Positions 1 through 11,800 of a DNA stretch of 64,000 nt are shown here, piece by piece (the stretch's first letter is position 1; each line of letters begins with the position of its first letter). Made by a program: the position numbers and the translations under genes. The notes beneath the pieces are model-generated. The model saw nothing but the letters and a program-made list of their open reading frames with translations. It searched no databases and was not told the DNA's origin. The stretch is from Mytilus californianus (taxonomy: Eukaryota > Mollusca > Bivalvia > Mytilida > Mytilidae), in contig NW_026262701.1 in the NCBI RefSeq assembly GCF_021869535.1, forward strand, positions 3,053,501 through 3,117,500, read 5' to 3'.

Positions 1-189
1 AATGAAATTCACGGTGTCACAGAATCATGGCTAAGTGTTCTTTTGAGTTAAAAAGTGTTTTTTTTATCCCCTTCACTGCTAAAAGAAGCATTTAGTGCAT
101 GATAGCTGCTATGTTTATTTGTATGTTGGTCATCTATTTATTTATTCCTTTGTTCCATCATCCATATTTTATACCTCAAACTCCTCTAT

Positions 190-400
190 AGCTAATGACT
201 AGTTCAATAAAAACAAGCATTTTGAGAGTATTGCATGGCAATACATAGTCCCCTACCGGGTAAAAATTCTTTTTACTGGAACAAAATGCTAACTTGTTCA
301 ATAACTTGTCATGGTGTAAACAAAAAGTAAATATCATGTCAATATCTTCAAGCATGACTAAAAACAGTGTGGAAAACTGATTATACATATGAGTGAAAAA
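190..400 (+). repeat. Degraded dispersed repeat fragment
   Basis: The phrases 'AACTTGTCATGGTGTAAAC', 'ATCAATATCTTCAAG'-like text and 'GTGTGGAAAACTGATT' match, with divergence, the better-preserved copy at 951-1142. It also contains a 'GTCCCCTACCGGG' motif like the 3' end of that copy, but out of order, so this is a rearranged old copy. No coding potential is apparent. Confidence 0.5.
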
Positions 401-687
401 AACATTAGATATGATTAATAGTTCTCTAAAATTAGATATGATGTAATACAGTGTATATCTATTTTCAAATTATAATAAAATATAATTAATAGTTCCAAAT
501 ATTTTTTCTTCACAAACTAATATAGATTTGTAACTTATCTATAAAATGTCAACAACTTTTATTTCGCATTATGTTATGTATTGAAATATATACATTAATA
601 AAAATAGATTATTATCTAATTAAAGGATTTCTCTTCATAATTTTTTTTTATAAATATAACATTCAGAAAATTAGTTTATACTAGATA

Positions 688-950
688 ACAAACAAAAAGT
701 TCAAAAAATTCTTCAAATAATTTAACAAAGAATGTCTTTTAAAAAATGAGTTATCTCCCTTTGTACAGAAATATGGTTTAACATAGTACTCTAACATTAG
801 ATATGGTCCAGAGTTATGGACCATAATTCTGGACCATATCTAATGTTAGAGTACTATGTTAAACCATATTTCTGTACAAAGGGAGATAACTCATTTTTTA
901 AAAGATTCTTTGTTAAATTATTTGAAGAATTTTTTGAACTTTTTGTTTGT
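688..950. repeat. Near-perfect 263-bp palindrome (foldback)
   Basis: The left arm 688-819 and right arm 821-950 are reverse complements across their full length. The visible differences are one mismatch near the centre and a 2-bp indel ('AATGTCTTTT' versus 'AATCTTTT'). The loop is about one base, at 820. The arms include the 'GGGAGATAACTC' motif. This looks like a foldback MITE or a recent inverted duplication. It carries no gene. Confidence 0.85.
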
Positions 951-1142
951 CAGACCAGAACAAAATTCGAACTTGATCTATAACTTGTCATGATAAAACT
1001 ATATACCAAATATCAAATCAATATCTTCAAGAACGAAGAAAAAAAGTGTGGAAAGCTGATTTGCCGGACTGACGGATGGACAGACGGACAGACGGACGGA
1101 GTGCAAACCTAAAGTCCCCTACGACTTCGTCGCTAGGGGACT
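951..1142 (+). repeat. Dispersed repeat with GACGGACAGACGG tract
   Basis: The sequence runs from 'CAGACCAGAACAAAATTCG' through a short GACGGA-rich microsatellite to a terminal 'CTACGACTTCGTCGCTAGGGG', which contains a small hairpin (CGACTTCGTCG). From memory this is a common mytilid dispersed element. It starts exactly where the palindrome 688-950 ends, so the palindrome may lie inside this family or have inserted at its edge. Confidence 0.6.
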
Positions 1143-3228
1143 AATTAAATGGAAAGTTTCTTAAGTAACCTGTGTCCACCTCTCATTTCAGCTTTAGACT
1201 ATAATTGTTTTTTAGGTTTTCCAAAGCAATAACAAGGAATTGGCCATACATACCAAAATATACATTTTTCACAGACTCTCTCTAACTGAATGACATTGTG
1301 CACTATTTTTTTTCTTTTTTATCTGAATGAATATTTTGAGAAAGCACAATATTGACTTTTGCCATACATGTATCTATGAAAATGTGGGGAGCAGGTGTGT
1401 GAATTTGTGAGTTCTTACCACATTTGTTTTTGAAATTTTGTTGTGTTTTGTTTTTTTTATTTTCTAATATTTGCTTTTGAAAAAATAAAAAATAAAGCAA
1501 GTTTTTTTTAACTTCATGTGTGTATTGTACATCATATCAGCTTTGGTACTACGATCTTACATGTGACCAAAGCAAATACATGCAAAATTCCTGACGTATT
1601 TTGTTTTTAAATCATTCGAAAAGAAATATTTGATTATTGGGAAAAAAGTATGACACAAACAGTAAATATTTTTCTTTAAAAATATTTATTTCAAATGGAA
1701 TGCATTATCTTTACAGAACATATTATTCACATTCGATCAAACAAGGGAAAAAAAACAAACAAATAAAGACTAGCTATAACACAAACTAAAATCAAATTAT
1801 ACAGATCACATGTACAACAAAACTTTCATTTAGACAAATAATACTAATAGCACAAAATCACAATGTTTATAAAAATATTAGTCAATACACAATTAATTAA
1901 GCTAGTTATAAAAAAAAGAGTAATTTTTCACTGTATTATCATGAATCTTGAATTTATACAAAAAAAAACTTGGATGATAAAATATTCTGTTTAATAATAA
2001 AAGTGGGATATACGATAAGAGTCTTTATTTGGTCACTGAAAAATTAAAAATATATTAACAAAAGATGTTATTTGATGCATTTATAGTTATTGATTTCAAA
2101 TACAAAAGGACAAAAAAGTGGCCTTTTTATACCTTATCCTAACAGTAGATAATTTGTGTGTAGATAATTTTTAATAAAAATATAAATCCATAAAAAAAAT
2201 TAAATTTAAAATCTAAGAAACACAAAACTGATTATAATTGTTTTTGAAATAGCAAATATTTAGCTTTTTACTATTACAGTTGATTCCATGGTTACTTGCA
2301 AACTTTATATGCAAGGATTAAACATTAATATTCAAATTTAAAATCTAAGAAAAAATAAATCCCCTTTGGTTCGTCACTTCATAATCCTGGTTATATATAC
2401 TATACAAAATTGTATTATTATCAATTTTCCTAGAGCACTCATTGTAACACTTATCAGATTGCACAACTATATATACTAAGAATAGAAAAATGTCTGCACC
2501 ATGACAATGACTACTTTTACAATATAACACATATATAATGATGAATGCTAAATAATGAGATACAAAAAATGTTTGATAAAATAAACATTTACATGAGATC
2601 AATGAAAAGGATTAAAGTAAGTTTATAAATTTTTGCATTGTTTAAACAATTGTGAAAAAAGCCACAGCATAGGTTTCACAAAAATAAAAACTTGCAATTC
2701 AAATTCTGATAGCTAATTCAAAACATCACAGCTTAATGCCTATTCATGACAAAAATAGTATTGTTTACATTTTTATGATAACAATTTGCTTAGGAAAATT
2801 ATGCTTTGCAACAAAGTTTGAAAATTGTGTCTCAATGCTATAAATAGTCTTATAAATTGTTTGGCACACGATCACTTTCTTTTATCCACATTAAACTCTG
2901 ATTCCCTTACATGTTGATAGGAAAAATAGTACCTCTTCTTCTGTATATAAAGCTAGAGGACAAGGAAAACGATCTATTTCAAACAACAGTCATTTTCCAG
3001 CAAGGAAAAATGTTTTAACTTTGTAGCAGAAACCATTCAATACCTTAATATAATTAACAATCAAAGGAAAAAGATAAGAGTATTTCAAACCGAAAGTAAA
3101 TAACTAACAACTGAAAATCTGTATCAGTACAATAAGGTACAAGAATGTGTGTGATAGCATGTAAAGACATGGAATGCATGAACATGCTGTGTAACGAAAA
3201 TATAATGTGTAACCAATTAAAAAAATTT
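1143..3228. other. AT-rich intergenic stretch, no gene seen
   Basis: Very AT-rich sequence with many homopolymer runs. The short open frames (for example 2345-2602 minus) have no recognisable motif, splice signals or codon character. It may include distal 3' flank of the SLC6 gene, which ends at 5819 on the minus strand, but nothing here proves transcription. Confidence 0.5.
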
Positions 3229-3975
3229 GTAAGGGGTTCCATGGAACCATGTGTCTTGCCTGCGATTGCTGCTGTCAGTGTAAAAGTGTAATGTCGACTT
3301 AAAAAGTGAGTCCCTTATTCAGTTAAACACAGAATTTAAAAAAAAAAATCAAACTTTTTCTTTGGAAGCTATTTTATGGTCTTGAAGATTTGTTTTAGAC
3401 ATTATGTCTTAATCATAAAAAAGCTTCTGCCAAAGTTTCATAAAATTCTATGAAGGTTTGATAAAGTAATTGATGTGTAACAAACTTTAACCCCAAACTG
3501 AATCTATTTGTTAAATGTAAAAAAATCTAAGTCCATTTATCAGTTAAATACGGAAAAGCTCTGAATACTGTATTTAGGTCATAACTAAGCTTCTGTCCAA
3601 ATTTCCTAAAATTCCATTAAGGTTTGACAAAGTTATTGATGACTGAAAAAAGTTAACCTCAGACTGTATCTACTTGTTAAATTGTAAAAAAACTAAGTCC
3701 ATTTATCAGTAAAGTAGGGAAAAATGAAAATAAATATTTTAATAATTTTGCTCTGGATACTGTATTTTGGTCAAAAACAAGCTTCTGTCCAAATTTCATA
3801 AAATTCCATGTAGGTTTGACAAAGTTATTGATGTCTAAAAAAACTTTAACCACAGACTGAACCAAAATGTTGACGGCGCCAACAATAGAATCTAGGATCG
3901 CTATGTCTCAATTTTGTGAAATAAATTTCGCAGGCTCAACAAAATGGCATATACTTCATGCAGAAAGCATGTGAA
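3229..3975 (+). repeat. Divergent dispersed element with internal repeats
   Basis: It starts with a 'GGTTCCATGGAACC' hairpin and ends near 'TAGGATCGCTATGTCTC' and 'GCAGGCTCAACAAAATGG'. Inside, three diverged units carry 'AAGCTTCTGTCCAAATTTC', 'AAGTCCATTTATCAGT' and 'CTTTAACC'. The same layout is found in the copies at 21180-22065 and 55105-56115. This copy is the most decayed. Confidence 0.7.
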
Positions 3976-4361
3976 TTGGCAGCGATGCAAAACAATCTAT
4001 ATTTCCATATGGCCTAAATGACAAAATAAGAATAAACAAACAAAAAGTTTTTTATGAACTGAACAAATAAATAATTGGTGTATTTAACAATCTTGACTGG
4101 CAATAAAGCCCTCGTCAAAAAAAAAGGCAAAATAAAAAAGCAATGAATAACAATAGTATACTTCACATTTCATAGCACTTAATGATGATTTTTAGCACTT
4201 CTATAAAACAGATCCACAACATAGTATACAGATAACAATTAGTTAAGATATTGTTTTCATCACTATCACATATGTACTTTTATTGTTTAATTGATTGATT
4301 GCTGGCAACTTGCAGCACTCCTAGCTATATTATGATGATCAGTTTGTTTAGAAGGCAGAAG

Positions 4362-4600
4362 GGCCTCGGTTGCTGAGTGGTCTAAGAAGTACAACTATTG
4401 TATTAATAGCCTATCAACACTGAGGTTATGAGTTTGAACCCCACAGGTAGCAGGTGCGTTGGACTCCAATCTTAATTTACTAGAATTGTCAGTTTTCCTG
4501 TGGAAGGTGGGTGGTTCTCTCTGAGCTTCGCCCACAAATAAATAGTGACCACCATGAAATAGCCATTAGTTGGCAAAAGATGGTAAATCATATCAATATA
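4362..4600 (+). mobile_element. tRNA-derived SINE copy
   Basis: The head is tRNA-like: 'GTTGCTGAGTGGTCTAAG' corresponds to an A box and 'GGTTATGAGTTTGAACCCC' to a B box (4426-4444). The body, with 'GGACTCCAATC', 'AATTGTCAGTTTTCC' and 'GTGGTTCTCTC', matches the SINE at 46492-46746. The tRNA part has several substitutions and no clean cloverleaf, so it is a retroposed element and not a tRNA gene. The central 'GGTTCTCTC...' motif suggests a bivalve Meta-type SINE, which is an inference from memory. Confidence 0.8.
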
Positions 4601-4604
4601 AAAA

Positions 4605-4650
4605 TAAGGAGATGTGGTATGATTGCCAATGAGACAACATTAAAGTACTT
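4605..4650 (+). repeat. Fragment of GATGTGGTATGATTGCC family
   Basis: Contains 'GGAGATGTGGTATGATTGCC' followed by 'AATGAGACAAC', the conserved end of a very abundant mytilid dispersed repeat. Fuller copies lie at 10290-10450, 29041-29249 and 36250-36795. Confidence 0.7.
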
Positions 4651-5331
4651 GTACATCATGTAACAGCAATATTTGCTTATTTACCAATCTAGAAACACGA
4701 AGATGAATTATCAATTTTAAATGTCAATACTTTAACGATTTAAGCGATTTGATGTTTTTAGACAACTTAAACAAAATTTTGGCTAGTAGTAAGGCAGGGA
4801 GAAAATCAAGCAGAACATACTTCATGATAATAACATTCATTTGAAACACTTGAAACATTTTTCTTAATTTTGTTTGCATTCATAGGTGAAATGAACTCTA
4901 TAGAATGCACATAAAAATATCAAAAAGAGGAGACTACACCATGTAAAAGAATGCACTATGAAGTAATGATCTAATTTGCTGGCAGGACGTATATGAAGAT
5001 AATCATCAATGTCATCATACATTAATCATAACAGAAGAGCAGAATAGTTTATTGGACATATTTTTTTTTATACTGTATCACTTATATATATATATACTAT
5101 AAATTCAGAAATTATAGTGTGGTTTTTATTATTGCGAAAAATGTGACAGGGTTATAATCGCAATAATTTAAACTTGCACTTTGAAATTTTTATATGAATT
5201 AAACAGGATTTTTCTCAATATTGCAACAATAAAATCTCATTTTAGTCTAAAATGACAAAATCGCAATAATAAATGCACGCAATAATTTCTGAATTTACAG
5301 TAGTCATCAATTAACATAATTTAAGTAAGAA

Positions 5332-5490
5332 TTATTTGTCTTTGCTGCCATACTTGGGGTAGATACACACAAATTCCTCTCTACAATCTATCCACATTAT
5401 CCTATCAGATTTCAATGAACCACTTGTTTTAATTTGTTTAGTCAAATGAGAAAAATCAACAAGCTTGCCCTCTAGAATAGAATCTTCCTG
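5332..5490 (-). CDS. Candidate extra 3' exon, possibly of the SLC6 gene
   Basis: On the minus strand an acceptor (TGAATTTCAG) is followed by 52 open codons and a TAA stop. The reading starts QEDSILEGKLVDF and ends CIYPKYGSKDK, with amino-acid use like a real protein. It opens in phase 0, compatible with the phase-0 donor of the SLC6 exon 6462-6295 and with a possible 12-codon exon at 5731-5696 (NPYNVHSGKFYQ, donor GTGATG). It could encode an alternative cytoplasmic C-terminus that replaces the 5974-5819 exon. It could also be an orphan exon. I did not recognise a family. Confidence 0.4.
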   Translation of the reverse strand, partial: QEDSILEGKLVDFSHLTKQIKTSGSLKSDRIMWIDCREEFVCIYPKYGSKDK

Positions 5491-5818
5491 CTGAAATTCA
5501 TAACAGTAGGGTAAACCAAATATTTAATGAAACTTTAAAGTAAAGAAATTCTTTTTTGATTGGATCAGATTAACATAATAGTATCTAGATAGAAAGACTG
5601 CTGATAAATTGGCACTTTTGAAAAAAAAGCCATATCTCTCCCACTAACCTTACTAGAGATATTTGTCTAATTAACCATATTTTAAATGGCATCACCTGAT
5701 AAAATTTTCCTGAATGAACATTGTATGGATTCTGATTGTCCATATGACATGAAATAATATGACTTCTTTGAGGGGCCATATATCATGGTGACATATTCTA
5801 TTACTATCATGTTCTATG

Positions 5819-8800
5819 CTACAGTTTACATGTAGGTGGTCCAAATATGTTTGTCGTCATGTAGTTCCAGACATTATGACTTTTGTGATGACAATAGGAA
5901 TTCTGATAGTCCTCTTTAAGGTGATCTGGGTGAGGTCCCCAGTCTTTTGACGGTCTCAGCAATGTCTGAAGTCTCTGAAATAGTGAGAATTTTATTTATG
6001 CAATAAAATATTATTGTGGGTTTAAATCAATGTTGCTTAAATTGTTTAAAAGTTTTGACCTCATTTTAAAAAGTCTTATTTTCTTTAGTATTAGATCAAG
6101 TTGTACATGTATCTTAAAAATCTAAAAACCATATTACAGGAACAAATTTTTTTATCACATTTTATAGTAAATATGAGGACATTTTTATATCTTTTTACTA
6201 GGATATTATTATAGGATTAAACACATTAATTTTAGAGGTTATTGATGTGTGAACTGGGGCGATTAACTCACAAACTGATTAAAAGTCTGAATACCTCCCA
6301 GAATGTTCCTGGAGTCTGTAAAAACTGTATAATCATAAGAATAGGAAGTGGTATTAGTGGAACTACTGCCAACAAGAGGCCCAAAGCCCTAGCAAACACA
6401 GGATATTGGTATCCCTCATATGTAGGTGGCTGGTACTGTGTTAATGTCATGATAAAAGCTATCTGTAAAAGTGAAAACATAAGTGTAAGTCACATGGTAT
6501 TTTTATAATCTTCATCATAATTATTTGCACATGTGGTATTTTTATAATCTTCATCATAATTATTTGCACATGTGGTATTTTTATAATCTTCATCATAATT
6601 ATTTGCACATGTGGTATTTTTATAATCTTCATCATAATTATTTGCACATGTGGTATTTTTATAATCTTCATCATAATTATTTGCACATGTGGTATTTTTA
6701 TAACCTTCATCTTAATAATTTGCACATGTGGTATTTTTATAATCTTCATCATAATTATTTGCACATGTGGTATTTTTATAATCTTCATCATAATTATTTG
6801 CACATGTGGTATTTTTATAATCTTCATCATAAATATTTGCACATGTGGTATTTTTATAATCTTCATCATAATTATTTGCACATGTGGTATTATTATAATC
6901 TTCATCATGGTTATTTGCACTTGTTTAAGGGTATGTGCACATTGTTGAACTACTGGTGACTGTTTTTGTGATTTTATAAACAAATTTCATTTTGATAATG
7001 TTATTTTATTTCATATCCAAAAGACTTAAAGAATTCAAAAAAGAATTTATTAATACATGTACTGTGAATCTATTGCTTATCAAAGATTTTTTGTATTGTT
7101 TATTATGTGTTTATCATCATCTGATATACAGCACATGTAGATTTTTCTCTTTCTTGTCTTCTAATCAGGTGACATGTTGACTAACTTCAATATGTGTGTG
7201 ACAAATTATGCTGTTTGAAAAGAGTTAAGGGGTGAAACATTTTACTGTGAACAAAAAGTTGGCTTATAATACTTCTTACATTGTTTTTTTCTCAGAGTAA
7301 TACAGCTTGGAAAAAAGTCACTTACATTTACACAAACTAATCTACAATATAGTACTATTGAATAATTGAAGTTTTATGAATGAATATATCAACATTAGCC
7401 AAAGGCTCATAATACATGGAAAGTACTTTAACACCTCATTTATAAAAATACTTACCAACATAATAGCAGGAGTCACTATACACCAACAAACCCTGAATAT
7501 CTTAGGTGCTGGTCGTCCCTGCATTAATTGAATGTCTCTGCTAAATCTCTCTGCACCTGTAAGTTAAAGTATTTACTGATCTAAGGATTATTCCTTTTCA
7601 TTGCTTACATCCACATCATTTTAACTCAAGTGATCATTTTATTAATAAGAAGGATCTAAAATATTTAAATAATTTTCGTTTTACAATCTAAGAAATTTGT
7701 TGGGTATTTTCTCGAGATTCTATCAAAAATAGTATCTTTTTAAATTCGTATTTAACTTGTCTAGACTTTGAACTATTTATATCACAGAACATCATATAAT
7801 GACCTTTAAATGTATTTCACAATTTTCAGTTATGTCGGATTGCTGTCTCATTGACAAATACCCTACACCTCTTTTAATTCCAATGTGTTTTCAAGTTTAC
7901 AAATTTCAGACACAGGGTATGACTTATTAATTAAAGCCCTGTAAAACCAAATTGCTATAGAATTACCATAAATCCATCCTATAACAATACACTCCAGGAA
8001 TGATGTCAGCATGACACACAATGAGGCTGCATACCAGTCTACTATCTGGTACAGGTACATTCCTCCCTGAAAGTTAAATATAGAAATGATGTTAGCATGA
8101 CACACAATGAGGCTGCATACCAGTCTACTATCTGGTAAAAGTACATTCCTCCCTGAAAGTTAAATATAGAAATGATGTTAGCATGACACACAATGAGGCT
8201 GCATACCAGTCAACTAACTGGTAAAAGTACATTCCTCCCTGAAGTTAAATATAGAAATGATGTCAGCATGACACACAATGAGGCTGCGTACCAGTCTACT
8301 ATCTGGTACAGGTACATTCCTCCCTGAAAGTTAAATATAGAAATGATGTAAGCATGACACACAATGAAGCTGCATACCAGTCAACTAACTTGTAAAAGTA
8401 CATTCCTCCCTGAAAGTTAAAAATAGAAATGATGTCAGCATGACACACAATGAGGCTGCGTACCAGTCTACTATCTGGTACAGGTACATTCCTCCCTGAA
8501 AGTTAAAAATAGAAATGATGTCAGCATGACACACAATGAGGCTGCGTACCAGTCTACTATCTGGTACAGGTACATTCCCATGAAAGTTAAATATAGAAAT
8601 GATGTCAGCATGACACATAATGAAGCTGTATACCAGTCTACTATCTGGTACAGCTACATTCCTCCCTGAAAGTAAAATATAGAAATGATGTAAGCATTTT
8701 GACCTTTCTGACCAATAAAGGTCCTGTCTTATTCTGTCCATCATATTTTCTCTCTCTGGAATAGAATCACCTGACCGATTTTTCTTTACAATTAAAACCC

Positions 8801-11800
8801 TATGCATAATTATCAGAGTAAATTTTTATAATTCTATTTTTCATACATTTTTCTGATCATAGTATGTCCATAATTTACATATATAAATTTTTTAACATAA
8901 AAAACAGTGTAAATACAATAAATGACTGAGTCAATGTTTGTGACATTAAAACATATTTGATACATAATACACTTACATTCATTGTAAATGGCAGGCCTAA
9001 TAGAAACAGGACACATGACAGAGAGGCTGTTAGTAATATTCTCCTCTTGCCTAACTTCTGTGGGAATGCATCTACTAATCCACTACATACTGTCTCAAAT
9101 GTTCCAAACTGGAATGACAATTGTCAATTATCAGTAATTAAATACAGTCAATATAAACATGGGGAGAAGTTGTAAATCATATTGTTAAAGTTATCCATTA
9201 TCTAATGTTTTTTAATGTAACTATAAATAATCATGGTTATTTGAAACAATTTAAGGTATTTTTGTTTTTAGACACTTATTAGATTGGAAAATGTTCCATC
9301 TTGATTTGTAAATATTATTTCAAATCTCTTAATTTTATCATGAAAACAATTTGTATATTAATAATTAAAAGATTCTTACACAAAACTTTGGTTTTTTTTT
9401 GTTTGTTTTTGTATAAACATCTCCTAAATGTAACTATTGATCTTACACTGACCTGACTATCAATACCAAGAAACAATAGCATAAGGAAAAATATAACTGC
9501 CCAAACTTGTGGCATCGGTAATTTGTTAATGGCTTCAGGGTAGGCCACCAAACCTAAACCTGGACCTACAAACAAAAGTCTATTATTATTCCACCAAATT
9601 TTTAGTACTATGTTTAGTTAACTTAGTCCATAATTCATTTATAACATATTGATAATTTCAAATGTACACTGAAATTAGTTGTAAACTTTTTGCATACATT
9701 TGTAGTTTCATATTGTTGTAAAATATTTCTTCATTTGAAGGAATATTGCACTTCATACATAATGTGCTATAATCAACTCTTTCACAAAATGATTGGTTTT
9801 GATTGCTATAATCAACTCTTTCACAATATGATTGGTTTTGATTGCTTTAATCAACTCTTTCACAAAATGATTGGTTTTGATTGCTTTAATCAACTCTTTC
9901 ACAATATGATTGGTTTTGATTGCTTTAATCAACTCTTTCACAATAAGATTGGTTTTGATTGCTATAATCAACTCTTTCACAATATGATTGGTTTTGATTG
10001 CTATAATCAACTCTTTCACAATATGATTGGTTTTGATTGCTATAATCAACTCTTTCACAAAATGATTGGTTTTGATTGCTATAATCAACTCTTTCACAAA
10101 ATGATTGGTTTTGATTCCATGATTCAATGTATAACATGTTACTATGATGTATTATGGATAGATCATTGTTTTAACTATTCTGAGCTCAGCCTTCACCTTT
10201 CTATTGTTTCCTTTATCAATCTGATATCATTAAAAAAATATTTTTCTACAGTAAAATGTTTTGATTAATTGTAGTTAGTTTATTGTCCAGTGACGAAAAT
10301 TACATGCATACTAGGGGCCTTTTATAGCTTGCTATGCAGTATTGGTTTTGCTCATTGTTAAAGGCCATATGATGACCTATAGCTGCTAATATTCTACATC
10401 ATTGGTCTCTGGTGGAGGGTTGTCTCATTGGAAATCATACCACATCTTATTCTTATAGGAAAAACTGTTTGACAACTCTTATGCAGTAGGCTTATTAATC
10501 AATGATAAGTTTATGGTGTCTGTCTCACCTGATGTAGCAACTTCAGTTATTGGCAGTTTAGCTTCATATGACATGGCTCCCAGGATGGCAAATATAACAA
10601 AGCCTCCATAGAAACTTGTCAAAGTGTCTGCTAATGTTCCTATGATAGCATCCCTAGACAAAAGAAATTGGGAAAGTTAATATTTAGTTAAAAGTTTATT
10701 TTGATGTCATGAATCATAGACTACTCTTAATTTTGCATCATCTCAACCTTAAAACAGAAATAAATGGAAATCTTGAATCAAAATTTCAAATCTAAGTAAA
10801 ATGTTGAACCCCGTCATTTGACTTAGAAACTAACCTTGCAACATAAACAGGTCAGTAATGGCCATCTTGGATGTGAGGATATTTCAGTTTTATCTAAACA
10901 TTTTTGAAAAGTAGGTAAAAAGTGTTTACCAAGCAAGGAAACTCTGAACAAAAACCAAGTGATAACAATGCACCCAATAAGAGATATGGTGATCTTTTCA
11001 AAATGTTGCAAAAAGTAAAATAACAAAAAATACCGAACTCCAAACAAAATTTGAAACAGAGAGTCCTTTATCAAATGGCAAAATTAAAAGCTCAAACACA
11101 TTAAACGAATGGAAAACAACTGTCATATTCCTTACTTGGTACAGGCAATTGTGTACAAATAAATCTACCTTAGACAATTGTTATCAAACTTGTTATAACT
11201 TGACATGGTTATCAAGCCTCCCCAAGCTGGACCTAGTGAGTAGAAAACCTGTAGTCCTGCCTCCAACCATACCTACAAGACAATCCACAAAATTGTCACA
11301 AAATCACATTTAACCATGTGAGTATAATCAAAACAATTACTGAGATATTCTTGTATGTGTCCTTTATTTTTATCAGCTTACCCTTCCAGAGCACCTGTGG
11401 TCATCACCAGTTTTTGGTGGGGTTCATGTTGTTTAGGCTTTAGTTTTCTATGTTGTGTTTTGTGTACTGTTGTTTGTCTTGTCAACGTTTTTCTTTTTTT
11501 TTTTAGTCATGCTGTTGTTAATTTGTTTCGACTTATGAGTTTGAATATCCCTTTGGTATCTTTCACCTCTCTTGGTATCTTTTGCCTCTCTTGGTATCTT
11601 TCACCTCTCTTGGTATCTTTCGCCTCTCTTGGTATCTTTCACCTCTCTTGGTATCTTTCGCCTCTCTTGGTATCTTTCGCCTCTCTTGGTATCTTTCGCC
11701 TCTCTTGGTATCTTTCGCCTCTCTTGGTATCTTTCACCTCTCTTGGTATCTTTCGCCTCTCTTGGTATCTTTCGCCTCTCTTGGTATCTTTCACCTCTCT

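Noticed and set aside
6459-6983. 174- and 144-codon frames on opposite strands
   Set aside because: Both arise from the 39-bp intronic array.
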